Made by a program: the position numbers and the translations under genes | Shown: one piece after another, positions 1-8,509 of the stretch | Layout: the number at the start of each line of letters is the position of its first letter | How positions within the stretch are numbered: the first letter of the stretch is position 1 | Virus record (IMG/VR): IMGVR_UViG_3300031840_000371 | Coordinates: 1-22,099 of that record | DNA from: a virus | DNA: 22,099 nt | Strand: one strand, 5' to 3' | Notes under the pieces: generated by a model | What the model was told of the DNA's origin: nothing | Database searches by the model: none | What the model saw: only the letters and a program-made list of their open reading frames with translations

Positions 1-899
1 ATATCCGTATTAAGTTTATCAAAATCCCAGCTACCGCCTTGGTCTACATACTTGTCGAAAAAGTTTTCTAGATCAGAGTTGTACGTTTTAATCTCTTGAC
101 GAGCATCGTCGTCTAGATTGTAAATGTACTCTTCGCCTTGGTCGTTCATAGAAAAGGATAACCCATCTAAGTCACTAACCGTAGACTCCATCTCGTTAAT
201 CCACTCAACCCTTTCTTCAGCAGATACTCCAGGATCACTAGCCTCTAAAGGTGTAGCGTAATCCTCTTTCACTTTGTTAAAATAGTCTCTAGCAGTTCTA
301 GCGTCCTTATTAAGCTGAACCTTACCAGCGTTAACATCTCTCGCAGTATACTCTTCAGAGTCTGTTTTGTAAGTAGCTGTAACATAATCATTTAACTCAG
401 CTTCAGTCAAATTTGGATTCTCTACACGTAGATACTCCTTTATTACAGCGTCGTCAGACACGTCAGACAAATCAACAGATTGAGTGTTTAGGTAATCTTG
501 AACTGTACGCCCTGTGTTTTTAACATAGTCGTTAATAACTCGAAGCTGCTCGCTAGCGAAGTCACTACTTTCTGTTTCTGCTCCAGGGGTGTTAAGATCA
601 TCAAATGATGAAAGGTCTCGCCCAAGCTTCTCGCTAAGGTATTGTAAGACAACTTCGTCATCACTGATTTCCTCTCCCTCCTCCTGCTGACTACCTTGAG
701 GTTCGTCAACATTGGGTTCCTCAGTATTTAAAGAACTCTCTCCTGTTAAGTCTACAACACCAGGTTCTTCCTGAGTTGTATTTTCTGTTGTCTCAACTGC
801 TTGGTTTTCATCACCAGTTAAGTCAACAATATTTTGCTGAGGTTGGTCCTGTTGAACCTCTCCCCCAAATTTCTGTACTAATTGTTCTCTTATATCCAT
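1..899 (-). CDS. Acidic scaffold-like head assembly protein, partial (C-terminus cut by window edge)
   Basis: A leftward open frame starts at an ATG at 899-897 and runs off the left edge with no stop, giving 299 codons. The product is strongly acidic and rich in Gln, Glu, Asp and Thr. The first 65 residues look disordered. They contain two copies of a short motif, VDLTGD (residues 25-30) and VDLTGE (residues 49-54). The rest looks helical and charged, with no signal peptide or membrane segment. It lies directly after portal, where tailed phages usually keep a scaffold, protease or capsid-assembly gene, and it has its own promoter at 926-955. The scaffold role is inferred from position and composition only; I do not recognise the family. 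It could instead be a minor head or internal virion protein. Confidence 0.75.
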   Translation of the reverse strand, partial: MDIREQLVQKFGGEVQQDQPQQNIVDLTGDENQAVETTENTTQEEPGVVDLTGESSLNTEEPNVDEPQGSQQEEGEEISDDEVVLQYLSEKLGRDLSSFDDLNTPGAETESSDFASEQLRVINDYVKNTGRTVQDYLNTQSVDLSDVSDDAVIKEYLRVENPNLTEAELNDYVTATYKTDSEEYTARDVNAGKVQLNKDARTARDYFNKVKEDYATPLEASDPGVSAEERVEWINEMESTVSDLDGLSFSMNDQGEEYIYNLDDDARQEIKTYNSDLENFFDKYVDQGGSWDFDKLNTD

Positions 900-925
900 G
901 TTAATTAAATTTACCTGTTATTTCG

Positions 926-955
926 CAAATATAACGATTTTATTTACAATCGCAA
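926..955 (-). promoter_or_regulatory. Bacteroidetes-type promoter before the scaffold-like gene
   Basis: On the minus strand there is a TTG (complement of 953-955), a 19-bp spacer and TATATTTG (complement of 926-933). This matches the Bacteroidetes sigma factor consensus of TTG at -33 and TAnnTTTG at -7. The start codon is about 27 bp downstream of the -7 element. The promoter sits in the 58-bp gap after the portal stop codon. It would let the scaffold/capsid genes to the left be expressed separately from the packaging genes. Confidence 0.7.
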
Positions 956-957
956 TA

Positions 958-3360
958 TTATTCTTCTACTTCTTGCTGCTCTTGACCTAAAGGACCTCTT
1001 TTACCTTGTCTTTGCTCTATCATCTGAGACTGATTCATAGCAGACTGTTGTTGAACATCTTTTCTTACAGAGCCTTGAATAGACGCCTGACCTTCCTTAC
1101 CAAGGTTGGATAGCTCTATCTCCCTAAGCCTTCTTTCGTGCTGTGATTGCTCGAACTGCTCTTTAAGCTGATACTCTAACTGTTTAAGCTGCATATCTGC
1201 CTGAACCTTAGCCTGAGCTTTAGCCTGCTCGATTTGCATCTCAGTCTGCAACTCCTGCTGCTTAAGTTGTGCTGCTTGTTGTGCTGACTGTTGCTGTAGC
1301 ATAGCGTTTTGTTCTGAAGCCTGCTGTGCTTGAGCTTGCTGATCTTTCTGGTACTTAGTCCTTCTAAGGATAAGCATCTGATTAGCCATCTTAATATTTC
1401 TAATAGACCGAATCATAATAGCATCCTCTAACCTAAGTTCCTTCTGAGCTAACGAAACCTGTATGTTCTGTTCCATCATTTGCTTTTCCTCCTCGCTAGG
1501 TGCTACATCTAAAGTAATACCAAACTCGTGGACAGAAAGTTTCTTCATCATATCTATACTGTGCATAGAAGTCTCACCAATAACGTTGGTGTACATACCA
1601 TGAAGACCTTTAAAGTTTACCAAATCCTGCATACGAACAGTAATGCTTTGAGATACTCTTTTTGTTACGTTAAGGTAAGCGTCATTAATATCTCTAGTGG
1701 CGTTGTTAGACGCTAGCAGTGCTAACTTCTGTACACCCACCAAAGCTTCGCTAGACGGTTGTGAAGCGTCTCTAGCCTCGTTGACACCTGTAACGTCACG
1801 AAGCATCTGTAAGTTATGCTGATACACGTTAATAAGAGTACCGAAGTCTCTACCAATACCATTCTCTAACTCCTGTATAGGCATAGCTCCAGTCATCTGG
1901 CCTTCATCATCTATCCTTCGATAGTAAATGTTACCAGTTTGATCGTAAATCTCCTGAAGCTCCATAGGAGTAAAAGTACCACCATCTCCTTTAGATACGT
2001 TCTCTAAAGAGCCAACCTCAAACGCAGCACCTTTTGGCCTAGCCTTAGCAAGTACCTGCTGAATCTTAAGGTGAGCTAACTGTATCTGGTCAGCAAAAGG
2101 AATCATACGATCTACCAAAGACTTAGACTTCATTTTGTATAAGTTTGGCTGGTAAACTATATACGAAAGTCTAGTTTCTGAAAGGTTAGACTTAGGTCTA
2201 GGCATATCCTTCATTAACCCGTAGTTAAAGATGTAGTCTGTATCTATAATGTACTTACCTTTATATATAACCTTTACAGTAGACCCCAGATCTTCTCTTT
2301 TAGTCTTTGACTTTTTCGGAGCCTTGTACTTAGGCCCTTTCTTGTTTACAGAGTATCCTCCATGTTTATTTTCTTTCTTCTCATAATTTAAGGAGTGAGA
2401 AGTAATAAACTCAGCGTCCAATATGTTAACGCTAAACTTATCGTAATCGTAAGTCTCGCTGCCGTTATCATAAAACGCTGTAGTGCTATAATTAATAGGG
2501 TTGTTATTTTTTCCTGCGTATTGTTTAGCTATAGATATGTACTCTTCCTCACTAAACTCGTCTCCTGCTTGTTGTTTAAGATCAGCAATAGTAATAGAGT
2601 AAATCTCTCCAGCGTGACGTATGTTTTTAAAGTCAGGCTTTGCAGAAAAAGAAGTAATAAGATTAGAAGGGTCTACGTGTCGAATCTTTACACCCTCTGT
2701 TTTAGATAGCTCTGTTTTAGCGGCACATATACCTAAAACTACAAGGTCACGTATCATATAACGCTTAAGTTCGTCGTAGTCGTTTACATCAAGAGTGTAC
2801 TCAATAGCTTTCTCTAAAGCAATCTCTACGTTTTGTTTATAGTTAAGGGCCATAAACATTTCAATCTCTTCAGGGTTTTCAGCTACAAAACCTTTAGAAG
2901 TCATAGGTACACCTGTCTGATCTTCCATATCCTCCAAGAAGTCTTTGTTGATCATGTCAGCAAACATCTTCTTTTTCTTGTCAAGTCTTTCTGCTGCAGC
3001 TATAGGGTCTATAGACTTAGCTTTAACATCGTACTCTTGGTTTACCATACCGTTAATAATAACGTCAACAAACTTAGGAATAATAGATACAGGTGTCCAG
3101 TCTATGTTAAGGTAAGAGGAATCCCCTTGAACGTCAAGCAAGTCTTTGTACTTACCTATATCTTGATTACCTTCAGCGTAACTCCTATTACGGGAGTACC
3201 TCATTTTAGTATCTCTAAAATATACGTCTCCGTTGTTTTTCCACTCGTAGTACATAGCCTTAAAGTAATTAAGACCGTAGCCATTAGAAGCTTTTTCTTC
3301 GTTAGTAGATAGAGGTGAAGGATAGCCGTTTAACTCTTCCTTACTATTATTGTAAATCAT
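958..3360 (-). CDS. Phage portal protein
   Basis: The 800-residue product is most likely the dodecameric portal at the unique head vertex, through which DNA is packaged and ejected. The N-terminal part (residues about 30-110) carries aromatic/charged segments and a conserved-looking stretch around YLNIDWTPVSIIPKF. The middle is a mixed alpha/beta body. The C-terminal 130-140 residues are an extreme Gln/Ala/Glu-rich coiled coil, as in the C-terminal barrel/crown region of large portals. It begins at an ATG whose last bases overlap the TerL stop (ATGA, 4 bp). Terminase followed by portal is the standard order. At 800 residues it is long for a portal but normal for crAss-like and some marine podovirus portals; that comparison is from memory. 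Confidence 0.85.
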   Translation of the reverse strand: MIYNNSKEELNGYPSPLSTNEEKASNGYGLNYFKAMYYEWKNNGDVYFRDTKMRYSRNRSYAEGNQDIGKYKDLLDVQGDSSYLNIDWTPVSIIPKFVDVIINGMVNQEYDVKAKSIDPIAAAERLDKKKKMFADMINKDFLEDMEDQTGVPMTSKGFVAENPEEIEMFMALNYKQNVEIALEKAIEYTLDVNDYDELKRYMIRDLVVLGICAAKTELSKTEGVKIRHVDPSNLITSFSAKPDFKNIRHAGEIYSITIADLKQQAGDEFSEEEYISIAKQYAGKNNNPINYSTTAFYDNGSETYDYDKFSVNILDAEFITSHSLNYEKKENKHGGYSVNKKGPKYKAPKKSKTKREDLGSTVKVIYKGKYIIDTDYIFNYGLMKDMPRPKSNLSETRLSYIVYQPNLYKMKSKSLVDRMIPFADQIQLAHLKIQQVLAKARPKGAAFEVGSLENVSKGDGGTFTPMELQEIYDQTGNIYYRRIDDEGQMTGAMPIQELENGIGRDFGTLINVYQHNLQMLRDVTGVNEARDASQPSSEALVGVQKLALLASNNATRDINDAYLNVTKRVSQSITVRMQDLVNFKGLHGMYTNVIGETSMHSIDMMKKLSVHEFGITLDVAPSEEEKQMMEQNIQVSLAQKELRLEDAIMIRSIRNIKMANQMLILRRTKYQKDQQAQAQQASEQNAMLQQQSAQQAAQLKQQELQTEMQIEQAKAQAKVQADMQLKQLEYQLKEQFEQSQHERRLREIELSNLGKEGQASIQGSVRKDVQQQSAMNQSQMIEQRQGKRGPLGQEQQEVEE

Positions 3361-5438
3361 GCCCTTAATTTTTTACTAGACATCCCTTTGTTATTGTACC
3401 TTTTAACTAAAGGAGACGATATTTTTAATTCTTTTTTAGGTTTTATGTACTTCTGTGAAGCTAGTAAAGCCAACGAGGACGATATACTAGCATCGTATTT
3501 TGTTCTGTTATCTATTTCAAATCTACTCCAGTCATCAAGTAAGACGTTAAAATAACACCTTCCCATCTCACCAGTATTTTCATTTTGACCAACGTGATCG
3601 TATATATACGTAGCTATAGCTTCTGCTTGAGCGTTAATTACAGCAGCACCAGATCCAGGTATACCCTTTGTCTTTTGCTTACCTCTACTCCAGTCTGTAT
3701 GCGTCATGTCTGGTCTATCCATAAGATACTCGTAGTATCCTCTATTCTCAAAGTACTTTAATATACCTACTTTGTTATTCTCCACTAATATCTGGCAACC
3801 ATAAAAGACACACATCTTAATCATGTCTTCGTAAAATATTTCCGCTTTAGGCGGTCTATTAATATACTCACATACAAACTGCATAGACGCATCACTTGCC
3901 ATGCTAAATTTGTGAAAAACATGAGCAGAAGCATCAGATCTCCTGCCATCAGTAGTGGTGTCATGGTCATAAGGGTCACAGCCTGCCACCAAGACATCTG
4001 ACCTTCCAGGAAATCTTTTACCGTACCTACTAGAGATATTGTTTTGATCTTGATGTTCTGGAACCCAACTAATCTCCCACTTACCTTTTCTATGAGGTAT
4101 CCAAATAACCTCTTCATCTTGCTTCCCATTCCTCCAAACAAACTCTCCCCTAGTCGTCGTTGCGTTATTAACCTCGTTGTAATCCATCTGTTGATAGATT
4201 CTTTCTACGTCAAAGATACAACTTTGTGTGTCATTTCTAAAGGATTCTTCTACAGTAAATGGAAACTGACGTTTAAATTCAGATAAAGCTGTAGTATCGT
4301 TCTTTAAAGCGTCTCTTCTGTTCTGAATATAATCTTTAGCCCCAATGTCTACAAGCATCTCGTCAATACCCATAATTGGCTTCTTGGGGGTTTCTATAAC
4401 AGAGTAGCCATACTCGTCTATAAAGCCTTCTAAGTTATCGTACGCAGGTATAAACAGTTTGTACAAACCGCTTTTAGTCCTGCCGTTAAGATCTTTATCG
4501 TCAGTATTAGAGTCGTAGAATATATCTTTAAACTCAGCACCACCATCTTGCTGCTTATTCGCAGTAGAACCCATCATGCACTTACCAACAACCTTTCGAC
4601 CTAAAAGTAGACAGGTCTGTGTAACCCCCCAGTTCTTCTTAATAGAATTTTGACCCGTCCACTTTCCAGCTTCATCATGGATTAGAAGCTTGAGCTTCAT
4701 ACCATCATAACTGTTGTCTGCGGTGTTTCTCCAATCTATTGTAGAGTTTAAAGCTTCAGACTCTTCGATATGTTTTTGATTCTTAGTAATCTTTTTAGCA
4801 GGCTCCCTAAAGGCTAACTCTACACGAGGGTTACTAGAACCATCCTGTATAGGCTGAAAAAAGAAAGGGTAGTTTCTGTATATACGAACAACCTTATCCG
4901 TAAACATTATTTTAGCATCAGCACCAGTCTTAGACAATAAACCAAAGTTACTATCGTAAGTCTGAGTAGCCTGATTTACAATCTCACTACTAGCCATGTA
5001 CGAAAAACCACTACGCCTGTTCTTGAGGAAACACATCCCATAAGAGTTTTTATCTAGCTTACACGCTTCCCAAAAAATAAAGAACGTTCTGTTAGCATCC
5101 CTGTAATCAGGGTATCCAACATCTATCTTACTCCACTGAATAAACATATAGTGAGAGCCTGTAATATAGGTTGGTACTCCGTTATTAAAAAACCAAAGCC
5201 CATCTCTTCTACGTCTAAACTCTTCTTCTATATAGTCCACATAATCTGTGGCGTTATCTCTACTTAATCCTTTTGGCATTCCTTCCCTGGTCCACCTCTG
5301 CTTTCCTTTGGGAAGGTTGTGGTAGAGTATGTCCTTTTTTAATCTAGGCTTTTTAGGTAGTACGATCTTTAAGTTGTCAAACTCTAAAACCTCACCCTCA
5401 CTGCCTTCAATTAAATATACTTTATCACTTTTTTGCAT
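3357..5438 (-). CDS. terL: Terminase large subunit (packaging ATPase and nuclease)
   Basis: The 693-residue product drives DNA into the prohead and cuts the concatemer. The ATPase half shows a Walker A-like loop NRRSGFSYM (about residues 140-148), a Walker B run LKLLIHDE (about 249-256) and a coupling motif GSTANKQ (about 290-296). The nuclease half shows an acidic residue in VAGCDPYDH (near 488), a second in ILVENNK (near 553), and a late Asp in the C-terminal TKYDAS stretch, as expected for an RNase H-fold nuclease. A longer frame exists up to 5450, but it starts with TTG. The ATG at 5438-5436 gives MQKSDKVY and is preferred. It overlaps the upstream small gene by 14 bp and portal by 4 bp, indicating translational coupling. 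Confidence 0.93.
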   Translation of the reverse strand: MQKSDKVYLIEGSEGEVLEFDNLKIVLPKKPRLKKDILYHNLPKGKQRWTREGMPKGLSRDNATDYVDYIEEEFRRRRDGLWFFNNGVPTYITGSHYMFIQWSKIDVGYPDYRDANRTFFIFWEACKLDKNSYGMCFLKNRRSGFSYMASSEIVNQATQTYDSNFGLLSKTGADAKIMFTDKVVRIYRNYPFFFQPIQDGSSNPRVELAFREPAKKITKNQKHIEESEALNSTIDWRNTADNSYDGMKLKLLIHDEAGKWTGQNSIKKNWGVTQTCLLLGRKVVGKCMMGSTANKQQDGGAEFKDIFYDSNTDDKDLNGRTKSGLYKLFIPAYDNLEGFIDEYGYSVIETPKKPIMGIDEMLVDIGAKDYIQNRRDALKNDTTALSEFKRQFPFTVEESFRNDTQSCIFDVERIYQQMDYNEVNNATTTRGEFVWRNGKQDEEVIWIPHRKGKWEISWVPEHQDQNNISSRYGKRFPGRSDVLVAGCDPYDHDTTTDGRRSDASAHVFHKFSMASDASMQFVCEYINRPPKAEIFYEDMIKMCVFYGCQILVENNKVGILKYFENRGYYEYLMDRPDMTHTDWSRGKQKTKGIPGSGAAVINAQAEAIATYIYDHVGQNENTGEMGRCYFNVLLDDWSRFEIDNRTKYDASISSSLALLASQKYIKPKKELKISSPLVKRYNNKGMSSKKLRA

Positions 5439-5712
5439 ACCTCTCAGCAAAAGACCCTTTAAAGTCTTTCTTATCTTCTATAAGGGACTCGCCCTCTTTA
5501 ATTCTATCTTCAAGGTTCTTAATACCTAAAAGAATTTCTTGACAATCCTCAAAGCATTCTCGTTTAGCTTTTATCGCCTGTCTTCGCCTAGCATCGTCTT
5601 CCTCTACTAAAGGCTTGCCAATCTCTTCTATTAAAAGATCAACAGCTCCTTTACTAGCCTCTATTAGCTTCTCTAAAGTTTCAAGAGCGTAGTTTTTATT
5701 ATCATCCTTCAT
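5425..5712 (-). CDS. Small coiled-coil protein upstream of TerL
   Basis: This 95-residue product is almost entirely charged and helical, with acidic and basic heptad-like segments and a basic C-terminal tail (ending FAERYAKK). It has no signal peptide or membrane segment. Three starts are possible: TTG at 5730, ATG at 5727 and ATG at 5712. The last is chosen because it trims the overlap with the upstream gene to 11 bp. Its position immediately before TerL and its small helical make-up fit a small terminase subunit or packaging accessory factor. No family signature supports that, so the function is unknown. Confidence 0.75.
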   Translation of the reverse strand: MKDDNKNYALETLEKLIEASKGAVDLLIEEIGKPLVEEDDARRRQAIKAKRECFEDCQEILLGIKNLEDRIKEGESLIEDKKDFKGSFAERYAKK

Positions 5713-6271
5713 ACTTGCAAAGAACATCAAAGTTACGCATACGAAGAAGTTTTCTTCCGTCTATATCCATATCGTACTCAGAGTTCTCGCTCCACATTAC
5801 TCTATCTCCTTCCTCTACGCCTTGCTCCTTCATCCACTCGTTAATAATAACGGCTTCACCATGCAAGTCTACTTCTTGAGCTTCTGACCCTAAAAATATA
5901 CCAGAATCTGATTTTTCTGGATCTTTCATTTCCTGCTTCATAAAGTTCCATACACCTACAGGAATATACTCGTCATTCCTTTTTATTAAGTATATCTGCT
6001 CCATACTAGCCTGATATATATTCTTTTTGTCTGCGTGCTTAACAAGATTTACAGGTGTAGCTATAAAATGGTGAAACCATACTTTATCGCCTTCCTGTAT
6101 TCCCGAATCTTTAGTATCGTGAATCGGAGCCCTGTAAACCGTACCATACTGTCTCGCTAACTTCATAGGGTCGTAAGAAGTATCTCTATACAACTCTTTT
6201 CCGTTTAACGTAATGGTATCTTCTGTTTCTTTTTCTACCTCTATCCAGTAGCTATCTTTAATTGGCCTCAT
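5702..6271 (-). CDS. GroES-like co-chaperonin with two tandem domains
   Basis: The 189-residue protein appears to be two GroES folds in one chain. The first half (about residues 6-98) has GTVYRAPI, then GDKVWFHH near 61-68, and closes with IYLIK, the usual strand order of GroES. The second half (about 103-188) starts PVGVW, has GDRVMW near 155-160, then DGRKLLRMRNFDVLCKYE. That closely resembles the classical C-terminus of GroES, where the last strands carry a DG..L.....D(I/V)L pattern. GroES is normally about 97 residues with one domain. The likely role is to cap host GroEL during folding of head proteins, as T4 gp31 does. It sits just before the packaging genes. The mobile-loop sequence is not obvious in either half. 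Confidence 0.75.
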   Translation of the reverse strand: MRPIKDSYWIEVEKETEDTITLNGKELYRDTSYDPMKLARQYGTVYRAPIHDTKDSGIQEGDKVWFHHFIATPVNLVKHADKKNIYQASMEQIYLIKRNDEYIPVGVWNFMKQEMKDPEKSDSGIFLGSEAQEVDLHGEAVIINEWMKEQGVEEGDRVMWSENSEYDMDIDGRKLLRMRNFDVLCKYEG

Positions 6272-6287
6272 GTCTTTGTCTTTAAAT

Positions 6288-6563
6288 TTACTTTACCTCG
6301 TACTCTTCTAGATTGTCTGTGTTGTACTCTATCGCTGTAGGCTGAGAGAAAAACCTCTTCCAGGGTCTAGAAAACTCTTCAGTCTCTTTCTTCACGTATA
6401 CGTCGTACACTACTTGTTGATGTTTGTACCACGCTGCCTCATCTTGAATGATGGCTGTAACTCTAAGGGACCCTCCTAGCATTCTCTGGCCTACCTGATA
6501 GGTAAGACCTTGCTTTAAGTCCCCTATAGTTATCTTTCTAATAATAGGGTTAATTGATTCCAT
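6288..6563 (-). CDS. Conserved phage hypothetical protein, 91 residues
   Basis: This small, soluble, mildly acidic protein begins at an ATG, 14 bp downstream of the fibre gene stop. The N-terminus (INPIIRKITIGDLKQGLTYQVGQ) has a compact look, followed by predicted beta strands (LRVTAIIQDE, VVYDVYVKKE) and a polar tail. There are no cysteine clusters, signal peptide or membrane segment. I associate this N-terminal pattern with small proteins in other marine Bacteroidetes phages, but no function is known to me. Its place between a fibre and the GroES-like gene suggests a structural or assembly accessory role, which is inference. Confidence 0.75.
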   Translation of the reverse strand: MESINPIIRKITIGDLKQGLTYQVGQRMLGGSLRVTAIIQDEAAWYKHQQVVYDVYVKKETEEFSRPWKRFFSQPTAIEYNTDNLEEYEVK

Positions 6564-6577
6564 TTAGTTTAATTTAA

Positions 6578-8119
6578 TTATGCTAACGTTCTTGATATTT
6601 TTATAAAGTGACAATAAAGATATCTAGCAGAGCCCGATAAATTTTGCGAACCTACAACTGGTATTAAAGACGCATTAGAAGTAGTAGCTAAAGACTTAGA
6701 AGTCGTTATTGGTTGTGTTACTCCACCTGCAGTTGTAGTTGTAGGAGTGTGAGTTAAACCGTACTGAACACCGTTTACAAAAACACTAATTTTTGCGTTG
6801 TCATCAAAAACTATTCTTAATCTATATACAGTACTAACAGCAACTGCGATACCTAAATCTGTTACGTAATCAACGCCAGCAACACTATACACGAAGTGAA
6901 GGTTCCCATTTGTCGTTAAAGCTCCTAAATCGTCATCTGTAGCGTATAAAAAATAAGCCTGATCAACGTCAGTAGCGTAAGTACCAGTATTTGATAGCTT
7001 CATACCAGCCCAAATAGCTTGGTTAGCAATGTCACTATGAGTTGATATTGCTATGTTAAGTTCTGTTTCAAACTCAGGGCTAAAAAGAACGTTTCTCCAA
7101 GGCGTAACATTTAACAGATCAGTGCCATTTCCTTGGGAAGAAATCTTAGGATGAAGTATGACTTGATCGTTATCAGAACCACTAGTTACAACTCTTAAAC
7201 CTGGTTGAGAACCAGCGTAAGTAATAAAGTTTTCAGCAGCATTTGTACCATCTAAAGACCAGTGAAAGTTTGCTTGTATATGAGGGTCTACCACAACTTC
7301 TATTTCAAAAGTTTGAGACGCAATATCTACTGCGTTTGTAGCTACCCTAATTTTACACGAACCATTAGCAACATCATGAACCATGACGTTTACCATAGCG
7401 TTATCTGCAATGGCACCACTACTATTTATAATGTAAGCTAAAACATGAGAGTTAGGATGTATCATTGTATTATTAAACGTAAACTCTTGAGAGTCTGACG
7501 CAGCCAAATCGTTAGCGTAAGTAGTAATTCTAGTCATTTTAGTTGAACTAGATACAGCTTCCGTAGCACTAGTTCCTTGAGTTACTTCTGCTTGTTGAAC
7601 ATCTTTGTAGGGAAGGCTATGAAAGTACTCGTCAAGAAAATATCTATCTTCTGATTGAGATAACACACCTCCAATAGTTAAGTTCCCTGACTTGTCAAGG
7701 TTCATAGACTGAGACCCATCGACGGTAAAATTCATTGCGTCGTTAGAGTGATCGTAAGATATACCACCTACATCATTATCGTTAGCATCACCAAAATATA
7801 TATGACCAAAACTAGAAGTTCCAGAAAGTATAGAAAGACCTGCGTCTCCAGAGTTTTCTAAAGTTAACTGGTTAGCAAAAGAACTAGCCGTTACAGCCCC
7901 TGCACTTACAGATAATACGTGAAGTAAACCATCTGGAGTTATACCATCAGTACCAACACCTAATTGCTGAAACTCAGCTTTGTTGGTAGAGAGTTTCATA
8001 GCTGTAGGCGTTCCATTACCTGTACTAACCTGCTTTAAAGTACCATCAGTTATTTCGTTATCAGACTGAATTAACTTCTGATATGTCCTTGATATTGTTT
8101 TACCTTTTAATGAGCTCAT
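6578..8119 (-). CDS. Phage fibre / virion appendage protein with lectin-like C-terminus
   Basis: The 513-residue protein has a modular fibre layout. The N-terminus (residues 1-45, with the run GKTISRTYQKLIQSDNEI) looks like a virion-attachment segment. It is followed by Ser/Thr/Gly-rich repeats with the phage-fibre pattern GGISYDHSNDAMNFTVDG..MNLDKSGNLTIGG (about 118-150). A beta-rich domain follows (about 170-285) that fits a jelly roll. The C-terminal part, including ISVFVNGVQYG, fits a concanavalin/LamG-type jelly roll for glycan binding. There is no signal peptide and no intramolecular chaperone motif that I can see. It is probably a head or tail fibre contacting host surface polysaccharide. 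It lies downstream of the holin with a 3-bp gap. Confidence 0.82.
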   Translation of the reverse strand: MSSLKGKTISRTYQKLIQSDNEITDGTLKQVSTGNGTPTAMKLSTNKAEFQQLGVGTDGITPDGLLHVLSVSAGAVTASSFANQLTLENSGDAGLSILSGTSSFGHIYFGDANDNDVGGISYDHSNDAMNFTVDGSQSMNLDKSGNLTIGGVLSQSEDRYFLDEYFHSLPYKDVQQAEVTQGTSATEAVSSSTKMTRITTYANDLAASDSQEFTFNNTMIHPNSHVLAYIINSSGAIADNAMVNVMVHDVANGSCKIRVATNAVDIASQTFEIEVVVDPHIQANFHWSLDGTNAAENFITYAGSQPGLRVVTSGSDNDQVILHPKISSQGNGTDLLNVTPWRNVLFSPEFETELNIAISTHSDIANQAIWAGMKLSNTGTYATDVDQAYFLYATDDDLGALTTNGNLHFVYSVAGVDYVTDLGIAVAVSTVYRLRIVFDDNAKISVFVNGVQYGLTHTPTTTTAGGVTQPITTSKSLATTSNASLIPVVGSQNLSGSARYLYCHFIKISRTLA

Positions 8120-8122
8120 TGT

Positions 8123-8509
8123 TTACTTCTTTTTTATTTTCTCGATAGACCTACCTGCAAAGTAAGCCCCGTATACTGTTATTAATAACGTCTGATATAT
8201 TGGAACGTACGTTTCTTGAATAATAAATCCTCCTACGTTGCCATCAAACATTGACAAAACTACAAAAATTACAGTTAAGAATATGCAGATTAAAGGACGA
8301 ATGTTTTTAGATAGCCAGTTGTCAGACTTCATATCAGCCTCCCAACGCTTAGTAACTTGCTCTTGAGCTTGGCTTTCTGCCTTCAATAAAACCTCTTCTA
8401 TCTTCTGTTGTGCAGCAAGCTTTTCTTCTTTGGTTGTTGTTAGCTTATCTAAAACATCACCAACCTGCTTTACCACACCTCCACCTAATATGTCTAGTAA
8501 CTTACTCAT
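8123..8509 (-). CDS. 3TM holin of the GTA-holin type
   Basis: The 128-residue protein begins with an amphipathic segment (LLDILGGGVVKQVGDVL), then a charged coiled coil (about residues 26-56). The stretch RWEADMKSDNWLSKNIRPL (about 55-73) is characteristic of the 3TM holin family known from gene-transfer agents. Two clear hydrophobic helices follow (LICIFLTVIFVVLSMF and the segment around ITVYGAYFAG), and the tail is basic (IEKIKKK). Holins open the inner membrane at the end of the lytic cycle and let the endolysin reach the wall. The start codon overlaps the stop of the M15 peptidase gene by one base (TAATG), giving a tightly coupled lysis pair. Confidence 0.85.
   Translation of the reverse strand: MSKLLDILGGGVVKQVGDVLDKLTTTKEEKLAAQQKIEEVLLKAESQAQEQVTKRWEADMKSDNWLSKNIRPLICIFLTVIFVVLSMFDGNVGGFIIQETYVPIYQTLLITVYGAYFAGRSIEKIKKK

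Noticed and set aside
2395-2709. Rightward open frames inside the portal gene (also 1528-1716 and 2833-3312)
   Set aside because: They lie opposite a long, well-supported portal frame and give Val/Ser/Phe-rich products without any motif.
3821-4286. Additional frames inside terL on both strands
   Set aside because: They overlap the nuclease part of TerL, have no own start context and look like out-of-frame translations.
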